Assembly: GCF_003383615.1 (NCBI RefSeq)
Contig: NZ_QNUL01000031.1
Location: 1-64,000 of the forward strand
Length of the DNA stretch: 64,000 nt
Source: Dyadobacter luteus
GTDB lineage: Bacteria > Bacteroidota > Bacteroidia > Cytophagales > Spirosomataceae
Direction of reading: 5' to 3'
Part shown: one piece after another, positions 8,361 through 17,187 of the stretch
Position numbering within the stretch: the first letter of the stretch is position 1
Layout: each line of letters starts with the position of its first letter
Program-made: the position numbers and the translations under genes
The notes under the pieces: model-generated
The model's input: the letters and a program-made list of their open reading frames with translations, nothing else
What the model was told of the DNA's origin: nothing
The model's database searches: none

Positions 8361-9698
8361 GTGGATAAAGTACAAGCGTTTATGTCCCGTGTGATAAGTC
8401 GCAACCCGGGAGAAAATGAGTTTCATCAGGCAGTTCAGGAAGTAGCTGAATCAATCATTCCTTTTATAGAAGACAAACCAGTCTATCAGAAAGCCAGGAT
8501 TTTGGAAAGGATTGTTGAGCCTGAAAGGATTATCATTTTCCGCGTTCCCTGGATCAACGATAAGGGAGAAATTGAAGTAAACCGTGGCTATCGTGTACAG
8601 GCGAATAGTGCAATCGGCCCCTACAAAGGTGGATTGAGGTTTCATCCATCGGTCAATCTGAGCACGTTAAAATTTCTTGCTTTCGAGCAAACCTTCAAAA
8701 ACAGTCTTACTCAACTACCTATGGGTGGTGGTAAAGGAGGGTCTGATTTTGATCCTAAAGGCAAGTCGGACCGTGAAGTAATGACGTTTTGCCAGAGCTT
8801 TATGACTGAACTTTTCCGTCATATCAGTTCAGACAATGACGTTCCTGCCGGTGATATAGGTGTGGGAGGCCGCGAAATCGGCTTTTTATTTGGACAATAC
8901 AAAAGACTTAAAAATGAATTTACCGGTGTTCTTACAGGAAAAGGTGCCAGCTACGGAGGTAGTCTCATCCGTCCTGAAGCAACCGGATACGGCGTTGTCT
9001 ACTTTGTTGAACAAATGTTGAAACTTCGTAATGACAGCATAAAGGGAAAAACAGTTGTTGTATCAGGTTCAGGGAATGTAGCTCAATATACACTTGAAAA
9101 ATGTATCGAACTGGGAGCGAAAGTGGTGACACTGTCTGACTCAGCAGGATACATCTACGACCCAAAAGGTATTGATGCTGAGAAATTTGCCTATATCATG
9201 CATTTAAAGAATGAGGTTCGTGGGCGCATAAAATCGTACGCTGACAAATTCGGTTGTACCTATGTGGAGGGCAGAAAACCATGGGAAGTACCATGTGATA
9301 TTGCTTTGCCCAACGCTACGCAGAATGAGCTGAATGAGGATGATGCAAGATTGCTCATTAAAAACGGCTGTAAACTGGTCGCAGAAGGAGCAAATATGCC
9401 ATGTACCAATGAAGCAATAGCTGTATTTGAAAATGAAGATATTATGTATGCTCCCGGCAAAGCCGCAAATGCTGGTGGAGTAGCTGTTTCCGGTCTGGAG
9501 ATGTCTCAAAACTCACTGCGCCTGTCATGGACCCGTGAGGAAGTTGATCAAAGATTGCAGGACATCATGTTCAATATACATGCAACCTGCACAAAGTACG
9601 GACATACGCCCGACGGCAGAATGAGCTACGTACAAGGAGCCAACATTGGTGGGTTTGTGCGCGTGGCTGATGCAATGCTTGCCCAGGGTATCGTTTAA
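8361..9698 (+). CDS. gdhA: NADP-specific glutamate dehydrogenase
   Basis: A 445-residue enzyme making glutamate from 2-oxoglutarate, ammonia and NADPH in the cytosol. It aligns along its whole length with E. coli GdhA. Key residues are in place: substrate lysine K89 (GPYKGG), catalytic K125 in PMGGGKGGSDF, D165 in PAGDIGVGGRE, and the nucleotide fold GSGNVAQY (236-243). The start is a GTG at 8361, which gives the length expected for the hexameric small type. It is a single gene followed by its own terminator. Confidence 0.97.
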   Translation: MDKVQAFMSRVISRNPGENEFHQAVQEVAESIIPFIEDKPVYQKARILERIVEPERIIIFRVPWINDKGEIEVNRGYRVQANSAIGPYKGGLRFHPSVNLSTLKFLAFEQTFKNSLTQLPMGGGKGGSDFDPKGKSDREVMTFCQSFMTELFRHISSDNDVPAGDIGVGGREIGFLFGQYKRLKNEFTGVLTGKGASYGGSLIRPEATGYGVVYFVEQMLKLRNDSIKGKTVVVSGSGNVAQYTLEKCIELGAKVVTLSDSAGYIYDPKGIDAEKFAYIMHLKNEVRGRIKSYADKFGCTYVEGRKPWEVPCDIALPNATQNELNEDDARLLIKNGCKLVAEGANMPCTNEAIAVFENEDIMYAPGKAANAGGVAVSGLEMSQNSLRLSWTREEVDQRLQDIMFNIHATCTKYGHTPDGRMSYVQGANIGGFVRVADAMLAQGIV

Positions 9699-9716
9699 TT
9701 TCGCTTTTAAATATAA

Positions 9717-9758
9717 GGTAAATGGTCAGGGAGCCGCACCCGCCATTTGCCTTTTTTT
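9717..9758 (+). terminator. Terminator of gdhA
   Basis: GGTAAATGG and CCATTTGCC form a 9-bp stem with one G-U pair, followed by a run of seven T. It begins 19 bases after the gdhA stop. Confidence 0.8.
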
Positions 9759-9958
9759 CTTTCTGACCTTGCTCCTTCTCTGAGCAAGCCTGCATAGCTT
9801 CCGCATATCCTACCCCACTTACCGTCTGGTCTGATTTTTTCTGATGTAAGATAAAAACGTATAGCCATGAAGATATCATTTTCACATTGAAGAGATTTCC
9901 GGATGGCTTTACTTTTAGTAAAAAGTAACATTATTTCCATCTTAAAATTCAGAAATAC

Positions 9959-11317
9959 ATGGGCCTGTTCGATTCATTTTCTCAGATAAGAAACATTCTT
10001 AAAAATATAGATCTGGCGGCGGTACACAAGCTTTCTCAGAAAGTTGACCTCAACAAACTCATGGGCACAGTGTCAAAAATGAGTGAGGAAGATTTGGCGA
10101 AAATGCTGAAATTCATGCAGGCAGGCTCCGGCGACAAACGCCCTAAACCGGAAGTCAACGGAGATTTTTACGATTTAAGTAAAACCTTGTCTGCGGAAGA
10201 AAAAGCGATCCAACTGAAAGTACGGGAGTTTATGGAAACTGAGATTAAACCTATAGCCAATGAATATTGGAACAAGGCGCACTTTCCTATGCACATCATC
10301 CCATTGATGGCTAAGCTGGACATATGCGGGCTTACCTACAAAGGGTACGGTTGTGCTGGAAAATCTTCGCTTTTGGAGGGGTTCATTGCCATGGAAATGG
10401 CCCGTATCGATTCTTCAATTTCCACATTTTTCGGAGTACACAGCGGACTCGCTATGGGATCCATTTACCTCTGCGGCTCAGAAGAACAAAAACAATATTG
10501 GTTACCGATCATGCAGCGTATGGAGGTCATCGGCGCATTCGGCCTCACGGAGCCGGAAGTAGGATCGGCTGCAGCGGGAGGGCTCACTACTACCTGCCGC
10601 AAAGAAGGTGATGAATGGGTCTTGAACGGACAAAAGAAATGGATTGGTAACGCCACATTCTCAGACATTACCATCATTTGGGCGCGTAATCCCGAGGACA
10701 ATCAAGTAAAGGGCTTTATTGTACGGAAGGATAATCCGGGCTTTAAGGCAGAAAAAATGGAGGACAAAATGGCGCTGAGAACCGTGCAGAATGCATTGAT
10801 CACACTTACGGACTGTCGTGTCAGCGAAGTGGATCGGCTTCAAAACGCCAATTCCTTTAAGGATACAGCCAATGTACTGCGCATGACGCGCGCAGGTGTA
10901 GCCTGGCAGGCAGTTGGATGCGGACGCGGCGCTTACGAACTGGCTTTGAAATATACCATGAAACGCAAACAATTTGGCAGACCAATTGCCAGCTTCCAGC
11001 TGGTGCAGGATCTACTGGTAACCATGCTCGGAGACCTCACTGCAATGCAAACCATGGTACACAGACTTTCCCAGTTACAGGACGGGGGTGATATTACCGA
11101 CGAACATGCATCACTGGCCAAGGTTTTCTGTACACTGCGGATGCGCTCCATTGTGGACCATGCCCGTGAACTTTTCGGAGGAAATGGTATTCTGCTGGAA
11201 TACGACATCGCCCGCTTCGTAGCGGATGCCGAAGCCATTTATTCCTATGAAGGGACGAAGGAAATTAATTCGTTGATTGTGGGAAGGGCGATTACGGGGG
11301 AGAGTGCATTTGTATAA
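9959..11317 (+). CDS. Acyl-CoA dehydrogenase, glutaryl-CoA dehydrogenase-like
   Basis: A 452-residue FAD enzyme of the acyl-CoA dehydrogenase family. The middle domain has AFGLTEPEVGS and WIGNATFSD, and the C-terminal helical domain ends in SYEGTKEINSLIVGRAITG with the probable catalytic base E431. The tail closely resembles glutaryl-CoA dehydrogenases and plant short-chain acyl-CoA oxidase ACX4, so a dicarboxyl- or short-chain CoA substrate is likely but not proven. The first 60 residues are an extra helical extension (MGLFDSFSQI onward) not found in classical members, which has LMGTVSKMSEEDLAKML-type amphipathic helices. Single gene with a strong terminator. Confidence 0.88.
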   Translation: MGLFDSFSQIRNILKNIDLAAVHKLSQKVDLNKLMGTVSKMSEEDLAKMLKFMQAGSGDKRPKPEVNGDFYDLSKTLSAEEKAIQLKVREFMETEIKPIANEYWNKAHFPMHIIPLMAKLDICGLTYKGYGCAGKSSLLEGFIAMEMARIDSSISTFFGVHSGLAMGSIYLCGSEEQKQYWLPIMQRMEVIGAFGLTEPEVGSAAAGGLTTTCRKEGDEWVLNGQKKWIGNATFSDITIIWARNPEDNQVKGFIVRKDNPGFKAEKMEDKMALRTVQNALITLTDCRVSEVDRLQNANSFKDTANVLRMTRAGVAWQAVGCGRGAYELALKYTMKRKQFGRPIASFQLVQDLLVTMLGDLTAMQTMVHRLSQLQDGGDITDEHASLAKVFCTLRMRSIVDHARELFGGNGILLEYDIARFVADAEAIYSYEGTKEINSLIVGRAITGESAFV

Positions 11318-11328
11318 ATTCCTGCGCA

Positions 11329-11380
11329 TGTCCGCAGCAGACAACTTATAAGACTGACTGCTGCGGACACTTTACTTTTC
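11329..11380 (+). terminator. Terminator of the acyl-CoA dehydrogenase gene
   Basis: A perfect 12-bp stem (TGTCCGCAGCAG at 11329-11340 with CTGCTGCGGACA at 11358-11369) and a 17-base loop, followed by CTTTACTTTTC. It starts 12 bases after the stop. Confidence 0.8.
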
Positions 11381-11457
11381 CCTATTCACAGATACTGGAA
11401 TGAAAATTTAGATTCTTTGTTAATAATATGAAACGCCAATTAGCTTCAATAATTAAC

Positions 11458-11790
11458 ATGAATTGGATTACCATTACAAGTGAAGAACAAATACAGGATA
11501 TTGCCAGATCTCAGGAAACCGCTATTATCTACAAGCATAGTCCACGCTGTATGACTAGTCTGATGGCTTACAGGCAGCTTAAATCAGAAGTAAGCGGTCA
11601 GCAGGATTTGAACGTTCCGATCTATATCGTAGACGTGATCAGCAACCGAAGAGAATCGCAGTTTATTGCGCATGCATTTGATGTTGAGCATCAATCACCA
11701 CAGATACTTGTAGTAAAAAACGGGCAAAGCGTATTTGATACATCCCATGAAGGAGTCTCACTCCGTACCGCATTGTCACACCTGGCATAG
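11458..11790 (+). CDS. ytxJ: Bacillithiol system redox protein YtxJ
   Basis: A 110-residue thioredoxin-fold protein of the YtxJ/DUF2847 family, thought to act as a monothiol bacilliredoxin-like protein on bacillithiolated proteins. The active-site segment is KHSPRC31MTS, the family pattern KHSxxCxxS with a single cysteine; residues 50-110 supply the remaining fold (PIYIVDVI, SPQILVVKNG). The start at 11458 (MNWITITSEE) matches the family; an in-frame ATG at 11428 would add ten residues. Bacillithiol is made by many Bacteroidota, which fits the host assignment. Single gene, no biosynthesis genes nearby. Confidence 0.88.
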   Translation: MNWITITSEEQIQDIARSQETAIIYKHSPRCMTSLMAYRQLKSEVSGQQDLNVPIYIVDVISNRRESQFIAHAFDVEHQSPQILVVKNGQSVFDTSHEGVSLRTALSHLA

Positions 11791-11824
11791 GCCGTCATTT
11801 TTTTGATTGGGAAGTCGAAAGAAT

Positions 11825-11879
11825 AAAAAATGGATCCAGTCCAAATATATGGAATAATTCCATATATTTGGACTGGATC
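11825..11879 (-). terminator. 47-bp near-perfect palindrome with T run on minus strand
   Basis: Bases 11833-11855 and 11857-11879 are perfect inverted 23-bp arms around a single central base. On the minus strand the hairpin is followed by TTTTTT (11825-11830), so it could end transcripts running leftwards from the pirin gene, whose stop is about 200 bases away. It lies 42 bases after the ytxJ stop and could end that transcript too, although no T run follows on the plus side. It also covers the first 16 codons of the next possible reading frame. Confidence 0.6.
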
Positions 11880-12066
11880 TTATACTTATGGAAGAGCTCA
11901 ACTACATTATTATATCTCCGGAAATGGTTTGGTTTGGCAATGGTATTACGATGAAAACCGTGGAAAGCATTTTAAAGAACTGTTGGGACAAGATGCCCGG
12001 ACTTTCATTAAACTGCTTGAAAGTGGCAGGGAAGTTTACATTGAAGATATACTTCCCCGCACCTGA
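11830..12066 (+). CDS. Possible small protein starting in a palindrome
   Basis: A possible 78-residue protein, unrecognised. The first 16 codons lie wholly inside the 47-bp palindrome and read MDPVQIYGIIPYIWTG, which is an accident of that repeat rather than conserved sequence. The rest (HYYISGNGLVWQWYYDE, then FKELLGQDARTFIKLLESG) has the composition of a real protein and may be the tail of a decayed gene or a small protein with a later non-ATG start. A second frame at 11888-12073 is less protein-like. Support is weak. Confidence 0.35.
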   Translation: MDPVQIYGIIPYIWTGSYTYGRAQLHYYISGNGLVWQWYYDENRGKHFKELLGQDARTFIKLLESGREVYIEDILPRT

Positions 12067-12085
12067 CATATAAAAACAGACGTAA

Positions 12086-12985
12086 TTACTTCCCTTTGGG
12101 CTTTAATGCAGAGTGAGGTTCGGGTAAAGGAATATACCCCGACTCCCCTTCTATAGCAGGATAATTTTGCTGTTGCCAATTGAGCTTTGCAGCTTCTATC
12201 AACTCGCGGTTTGTGGCCACGAAATTCCAGTAAATCAGCCGTTCCTCAGGAAATGGCTCTCCACCGAAAATATAAACTGTTGTACCAGCTTCCATCACAA
12301 ATTCACACAGAGAGCTGTTTTTGGCTACCAAAATCCGCTTGGGTTCATGTACGACTCCTTCACTCTCCACTCCTCCTTCCAATATATACATCCCAGCCTC
12401 GCCAAAAAGATCCTTCCCAATGTTGATGGACTTACGTTCATCCGTTTTAATCTCTATCAAAAAAAGAGGACTGTAGACAGGGACAGGCGACTTTCTTCCA
12501 AAGGCTTCCCCGGCGATCAGTTTATACCGCACACCGTCCTGCTCCCACGCAGGAATATCAACTGAATCGGCATGGTAAAACTCGGGATCCATCTCCTCCA
12601 GCTCCTTGGGCAAAGCAACCCATATTTGTAAACCGTGTAATTCCTTATCGGTATGTCTCAATCGCTCAGGAGTTCTCTCTGAGTGAACAATACCTTTTCC
12701 GGCTGTCATCCAGTTCACTTGCCCTGGCGTGATCTCAATATGGTTATTGAGGGTGTCACGATGCATGATGGCTCCGTCAAACAAATAAGTAAGCGTTGAC
12801 AAACCAATATGCGGATGAGGACCTATATCAATATTCTGATAATCTTTCAGATTGGCCGGACCCATGTGATCTATAAAAATGAACGGACCTACCATTCTTT
12901 TATTCCTGAAGGGAAGCAGTCGCCCCACCAGAAAATTCCCTATATCAGCCGGCCGCTCTTCAATAATGATGTTAATATTGGACAT
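12086..12985 (-). CDS. Pirin family protein
   Basis: A 299-residue bicupin. The N-terminal cupin holds all four metal ligands of pirin: H57 and H59 (GPHPHIG), H101 and E103 (IVHSE), numbering almost identical to human pirin. The C-terminal pirin domain (about 175-280) is complete. Some bacterial pirins act as quercetin 2,3-dioxygenases, others modulate enzymes by binding; which applies here is open. It is transcribed leftwards alone, toward the palindrome at 11833-11879, and divergently from the EcsC-like gene. Confidence 0.93.
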   Translation of the reverse strand: MSNINIIIEERPADIGNFLVGRLLPFRNKRMVGPFIFIDHMGPANLKDYQNIDIGPHPHIGLSTLTYLFDGAIMHRDTLNNHIEITPGQVNWMTAGKGIVHSERTPERLRHTDKELHGLQIWVALPKELEEMDPEFYHADSVDIPAWEQDGVRYKLIAGEAFGRKSPVPVYSPLFLIEIKTDERKSINIGKDLFGEAGMYILEGGVESEGVVHEPKRILVAKNSSLCEFVMEAGTTVYIFGGEPFPEERLIYWNFVATNRELIEAAKLNWQQQNYPAIEGESGYIPLPEPHSALKPKGK

Positions 12986-13245
12986 GGTGTTTTAAGATTT
13001 CGTTAACACAACCACAAGTTAGGTAACCTGCCGAAGTTTTGGAATGTATATTCTGCAAATTTCCGTTATTGCTTCCATTTGGCTGCATTAAGCAATAAAG
13101 GAACTCAAACAAAGCAAACTTTGGTTACATATATTTGTCGGGCTATACGTTTAAGAATCTGGAACGATTTTTGTTTGCAATAGAAAAGCCAAAAATCTGG
13201 ATTTTCCAGCGCAGCTGCTTTTTCATACATTTGCCCCACAGCACC

Positions 13246-14019
13246 ATGACTGAATACGAAGAAAACATACAGCACGAATTGCTGAAATGGCAGGAAAAGA
13301 TGCAAAAGCGGCCTTCAGGATTGAACAGGCTATCTAAAAATGTACAGGATAAAATCAATAGTATGATTCCCGATCGTGTGCACGACATCATCACCACCAG
13401 CATCAAGCAAATGACACGGGGCGTTCTCTACGGAGCGGGCTTCACTACTACCCGTAATGTTCTTTTCAAGTCAATGGAAACTGCTGAGTCAGCGGTAAAA
13501 GAAAGAATTGAATTTTATAAAAAAGCAGGTGCAGCTGAAGGTGGTATTACGGGTGCGGGTGGCTTCATGCTCGCATTGGCAGAGTTTCCAATTCTGATAG
13601 GTATAAAGATGAAATTGCTTTTTGATATTGCCTCTTTGTATGGAAAACCTATCGACGATTACCGGGAACGCCTTTTTATACTGCATATTTTTCAGCTCGC
13701 ATTTTCCAGCCAGAAAACCAGACAACGCGTATTTGAGCAGATGAAGAACTGGGATTCCAAGGCCGCCACATTACCTGAAGACATCCACCAGTTCGACTGG
13801 AAGGGATTTCAGCAGGAATACAGAGACTATATTGATCTTGCAAAAATGGCACAGCTTATTCCCGGAATAGGCGCAGCAGTTGGTTTGATTGTTAACTACC
13901 GTTTACTGAACCAGCTGGGTAAAACAGCCATGAACGCTTACAGAATGCGTTGGTTTGAGAGCACAAACCTGGCCGCCAGCCATGCTACGTCTGCCCTGAC
14001 TGGCAATATCAGCTCATGA
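13246..14019 (+). CDS. EcsC family protein
   Basis: A 257-residue protein of the EcsC family. It begins MTEYEENIQHEL, has a cationic helix (MQKRPSGLNRLSKNVQDKIN), then a glycine-rich hydrophobic stretch (AGAAEGGITGAGGFMLALAEFPILIGIKM split over about 90-125) and a second one near residue 205 (IPGIGAAVGLIVNY). The start at 13246 is preferred over an upstream TTG at 13135, which would add 37 residues unlike the family. The family name comes from the Bacillus Ecs ABC transporter locus, but its biochemistry is unknown. It stands 58 bases before an Mla-type transporter operon and is probably co-transcribed, so a part in envelope lipid handling is a reasonable inference. A TATATTTG at 13130-13137 may be its -7 element. 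Confidence 0.85.
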   Translation: MTEYEENIQHELLKWQEKMQKRPSGLNRLSKNVQDKINSMIPDRVHDIITTSIKQMTRGVLYGAGFTTTRNVLFKSMETAESAVKERIEFYKKAGAAEGGITGAGGFMLALAEFPILIGIKMKLLFDIASLYGKPIDDYRERLFILHIFQLAFSSQKTRQRVFEQMKNWDSKAATLPEDIHQFDWKGFQQEYRDYIDLAKMAQLIPGIGAAVGLIVNYRLLNQLGKTAMNAYRMRWFESTNLAASHATSALTGNISS

Positions 14020-14077
14020 AAACAAAAAAGTATATTATTAACAGTTACAAGTTTATTCAGTCGTTAAACCGAATTTA

Positions 14078-14860
14078 ATGAGCTCAAAGGAAAAAGTATT
14101 TACAAAAAGACTCGACTACGCTTTTCTGTCGGTGTACAACGGCTATGTATTCTTTCTGCGTTTTTTCAGAGAAGCCTTTCGTGGCAGAATGGAATTCCCG
14201 GAACTGGTAAAACAGTGCTACGCGATCGGATACAAGGCTCTGCTTCTGATCAGTCTTACCGGATTCATTACGGGAATGGTATTTACCAAACAGTCCCGCC
14301 CGTCTCTGGCAGAGTTCGGAGCAACATCATGGTTACCATCCCTTGTTTCTATCGCCATTGTACGTGCCCTCGCAGCCCTTGTTACAGCTTTGATCTGTTC
14401 CGGAAAAGTAGGGTCGAGCATTGGAGCCGAGCTTGGCTCTATGCGGGTGACGGAACAAATTGATGCGATGGAGGTGTCGGCTGTGAATCCATTTAAATTC
14501 CTGGTCGTGACACGTGTATTGGCCAGCACCATTACCATCCCGATACTGATGTTCTATTGTACCCTGGTGAGTTTATTGGGAGCTTTTTTGAACGTGACGC
14601 TTAATGAAGGCACAAGTTTTATAGCTTTTTTCGAAAACGCATTCGAACAAATCACTTTTCTGGATATCGGAACATCACTTGTAAAAGCCATAGCCTATGG
14701 ATTCACGATCGGAATTGTAGGTTGCTATCAAGGATATAACGCAAGTAAAGGTACAGAGGGAGTAGGAAAAGCCGCTAACGCATCTGTGGTTATATCGATG
14801 TTCCTGATCTTTATTGAGGAAGTTATCATTGTTCAGGTATCGAATTATTTCAGAATATAG
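14078..14860 (+). CDS. mlaE: MlaE-type ABC transporter permease
   Basis: A 260-residue inner-membrane permease of the MlaE family with about five membrane segments (52-75, 85-110, 145-172, 200-222, 232-255). The family signature GSSIGAELGSMRVTEQIDAM lies at about 112-131 and GTEGVGKAAN near 225. With the next two genes it forms the core of a lipid transporter that moves phospholipids between inner and outer membranes. MlaB and MlaC genes are not seen here, as is common outside Proteobacteria. Six bases separate it from the ATPase gene. Confidence 0.92.
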   Translation: MSSKEKVFTKRLDYAFLSVYNGYVFFLRFFREAFRGRMEFPELVKQCYAIGYKALLLISLTGFITGMVFTKQSRPSLAEFGATSWLPSLVSIAIVRALAALVTALICSGKVGSSIGAELGSMRVTEQIDAMEVSAVNPFKFLVVTRVLASTITIPILMFYCTLVSLLGAFLNVTLNEGTSFIAFFENAFEQITFLDIGTSLVKAIAYGFTIGIVGCYQGYNASKGTEGVGKAANASVVISMFLIFIEEVIIVQVSNYFRI

Positions 14861-14866
14861 AAAGGC

Positions 14867-15631
14867 ATGGCAAAAACCATAGATCACAGCACTCAGGTTA
14901 TATCTGTCAAAGATTTATATAAATCATTTGGTGACCTCCATGTACTGCGGGGCGTTAATCTTGAAGTAAGTAAAGGGGAAAACGTAGTTGTACTTGGCCG
15001 GTCGGGAACAGGAAAATCGGTACTGATTAAAATACTGGTTGGATTGCTTAAACAAGACAAAGGATCCGCGCTGGTTCTGGGACAGGAAGTTTCGCAATTA
15101 AATGAGAAAGAGTTACGTCAATTGAGACTTAAAATCGGCTTTTCTTTTCAAAACAGTGCGCTATACGATAGTATGACCGTGCGGGAGAATCTGGAGTTTC
15201 CTTTGGTACGAAATGTCGAAGGGCTTTCAAGGGCAGAGATCAACGACAAAGTGGAGTCAGTACTTGATGCCGTAGGCCTTCTGCAAACAATCAACCAGGC
15301 ACCATCTGAACTATCCGGCGGTCAAAGAAAACGGATTGGTATCGCCCGAACACTTATTCTCGAACCCGAGATTATGCTTTACGATGAGCCTACGGCCGGT
15401 CTGGATCCGATTACCTGTATTGAAATCAATGAACTGATTAACGAAGTCCAGGAAAAATTCCATACAAGTGCCATCATCATTACGCACGACCTTACGTGCG
15501 CCCGCCAGACAGGCGACAGAATCGCAATGCTTCTGGATGGCCACTTCACAAAACAGGGCACATTCGAAGAAGTTTTTGCCGAAAATGACGAAAGAATTAA
15601 GAGTTTTTACGATTATAATTTTATACAATAA
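14867..15631 (+). CDS. mlaF: MlaF-type ABC transporter ATPase
   Basis: A 254-residue cytoplasmic ATPase. Walker A is GRSGTGKS (44-51), the ABC signature LSGGQRKR is at 148-155, Walker B IMLYDEP ends at E173-P174, and the switch histidine is in IITHDL near 204. Its place between MlaE and MlaD genes identifies it as the MlaF partner that powers lipid movement. It is separated from the following gene by 2 bases, so the three form one operon. Confidence 0.93.
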   Translation: MAKTIDHSTQVISVKDLYKSFGDLHVLRGVNLEVSKGENVVVLGRSGTGKSVLIKILVGLLKQDKGSALVLGQEVSQLNEKELRQLRLKIGFSFQNSALYDSMTVRENLEFPLVRNVEGLSRAEINDKVESVLDAVGLLQTINQAPSELSGGQRKRIGIARTLILEPEIMLYDEPTAGLDPITCIEINELINEVQEKFHTSAIIITHDLTCARQTGDRIAMLLDGHFTKQGTFEEVFAENDERIKSFYDYNFIQ

Positions 15632-15633
15632 GA

Positions 15634-16656
15634 ATGGAAACATCAGCCAGAAAACGCTCTATCACGGTAGGTCTGTTTGTAGTTATAGGAATTCTCATCT
15701 TTGTCGTTGGAGTACTTACCATTGGCAGTATGAAAAAAGTATTCGCCACCAGCATTGCTGTGACAAGTATTTTTCATGATGTAAACGGGCTCAAACAAGG
15801 CAATAATGTTTGGTATTCCGGTGTCAAAATTGGCACGGTAAAAAAAATCCGATTCCTGGATAACTCTCAGGTAGAGGTAGTTATGAACATTGAGGAGAAA
15901 TCTCAGGAATTTGTTCGTAAAAATGCCAAAGCCAAAATCAGTACAGACGGACTAATAGGTAACAAAATCATCGTTATATATGGCGGCACACAAAAAGTCC
16001 CGGCTATAGAAGATGGGGATCAGCTCGCGGTAGAGAAGATCGAAAGCACAGAAGAAATGCTCGCAGTGCTTTCAGAAAACAATAAGAACCTGTTAGGAAT
16101 TACAAGTGCTTTCAAGACAATCAGTAAAAATATCCTTGAAGGAAAAGGCACAGTGGGGATGCTTTTAAACGATGAACGTCTCTACAACGATGTGGATCAG
16201 ACCCTGGGCGCACTTAAAAAGGCATCAGTGAATGCACAAACACTTACTGCCTCCCTTGCCGGGTTCACTTCCAAGCTGAATCAGAAAGGTGGGCTTGCCA
16301 ACGACTTCGCAACAGATACTGTAATTATGCGTGATATCCGCTCTACAATTGGAAAGCTAAATGAAACTGTATCCTCAGCAGGCGTAATGGTTGATAACCT
16401 TAAATCAACAACAGCAGAACTTAACTCAAATACGACAAGTCCGCTTGGCGTACTACTACATGATGAAAAAACAGCATCGAACCTGAAAGGGACGCTTCAA
16501 AACCTGGAAAGTAGCACCGAAAAGCTGGATGAAAATATGGAGGCGTTAAGATCCAACTTCCTGTTTCGCAGATATTTCAAACGTAAAGCTAAAGAGGAAG
16601 CTAAACAAACGCCCAAAACGGAGTCAACTGAAGCAGTGAAGGATACCGTAAACTAA
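15634..16656 (+). CDS. mlaD: MlaD/MCE domain protein
   Basis: A 340-residue protein with one N-terminal membrane anchor (about 10-34) and an MCE domain (about 38-118; GLKQGNNVWYSGVKIGTV, ISTDGLIGNKIIVIYGG). The long C-terminal half (130-320) is helical and probably forms a coiled-coil tube, as in MCE proteins that bridge the periplasm; it ends in a charged lysine-rich tail. It would carry lipid from the MlaEF complex. The terminal domain makes it longer than E. coli MlaD (183 residues) and like the single-MCE proteins of Bacteroidota. Confidence 0.92.
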   Translation: METSARKRSITVGLFVVIGILIFVVGVLTIGSMKKVFATSIAVTSIFHDVNGLKQGNNVWYSGVKIGTVKKIRFLDNSQVEVVMNIEEKSQEFVRKNAKAKISTDGLIGNKIIVIYGGTQKVPAIEDGDQLAVEKIESTEEMLAVLSENNKNLLGITSAFKTISKNILEGKGTVGMLLNDERLYNDVDQTLGALKKASVNAQTLTASLAGFTSKLNQKGGLANDFATDTVIMRDIRSTIGKLNETVSSAGVMVDNLKSTTAELNSNTTSPLGVLLHDEKTASNLKGTLQNLESSTEKLDENMEALRSNFLFRRYFKRKAKEEAKQTPKTESTEAVKDTVN

Positions 16657-16765
16657 GTTTTGAAAAAGTCCATCCGGTCGACGAATAATTTCTACAGTAG
16701 TTAATGAATACTTTTTCTTACTTTGTGAAAATTTAAAACCGACAACTTTTTTATTTGCGTTCCGA

Positions 16766-17134
16766 ATGACCCTTCAAATAAATCCGGTACTAGACATCAA
16801 TTATTTAAATCAAGTTTATGGAGATGATGCAAATATCATTCACCTCATTTTTGACGCGTTTCTAAGTGACTCAATGCCACGTTGGCACTCGCTAAAAACT
16901 GCATTGGACGAAGAAAATCTGAAAGAATCTGCCAGTATTGTTCACGGTCTGAAGCCTTCTTTTACAATGGCCGGCCTTACAGCAATAAGACCAAAAGTCG
17001 ACCAACTGGAAAAGGACATAAAAGCGAAAGCTGAAATTGACAAACTTAAGCAGGCCTATCTGCATATCTCTGAAGAATTAATTCCGCTGATAGCTGTTAT
17101 AGAAAGCGAGTCAAAAAGATTATCTGCTCTGTAA
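16766..17134 (+). CDS. Histidine phosphotransfer (Hpt) protein
   Basis: A 122-residue single-domain Hpt protein, a helical bundle that relays phosphate between a hybrid kinase and response regulators. The phosphorylatable histidine is H60 in VHGLKPSFTMAG; the canonical motif HxLKGS has proline in place of glycine. No kinase or regulator adjoins it, so it is an orphan; response regulators lie at 21.0 kb and 40.7 kb, but no link can be shown. It ends just before a strong terminator. Confidence 0.85.
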   Translation: MTLQINPVLDINYLNQVYGDDANIIHLIFDAFLSDSMPRWHSLKTALDEENLKESASIVHGLKPSFTMAGLTAIRPKVDQLEKDIKAKAEIDKLKQAYLHISEELIPLIAVIESESKRLSAL

Positions 17135-17154
17135 ATTGATGCAAACATGACAGG

Positions 17155-17187
17155 CCTCCCGATAAAATCAGGGAGGTTTTTTCTTTT
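17155..17187 (+). terminator. Terminator of the Hpt gene
   Basis: CCTCCC, a 10-base loop and GGGAGG, followed by TTTTTTCTTTT. The T run reaches into the stop codon of the convergent glycosyltransferase gene at 17186. Confidence 0.75.

Noticed and set aside
11888..12073. Second plus-strand frame next to the palindrome
   Set aside because: It overlaps a frame with better protein character and has no recognisable motif.
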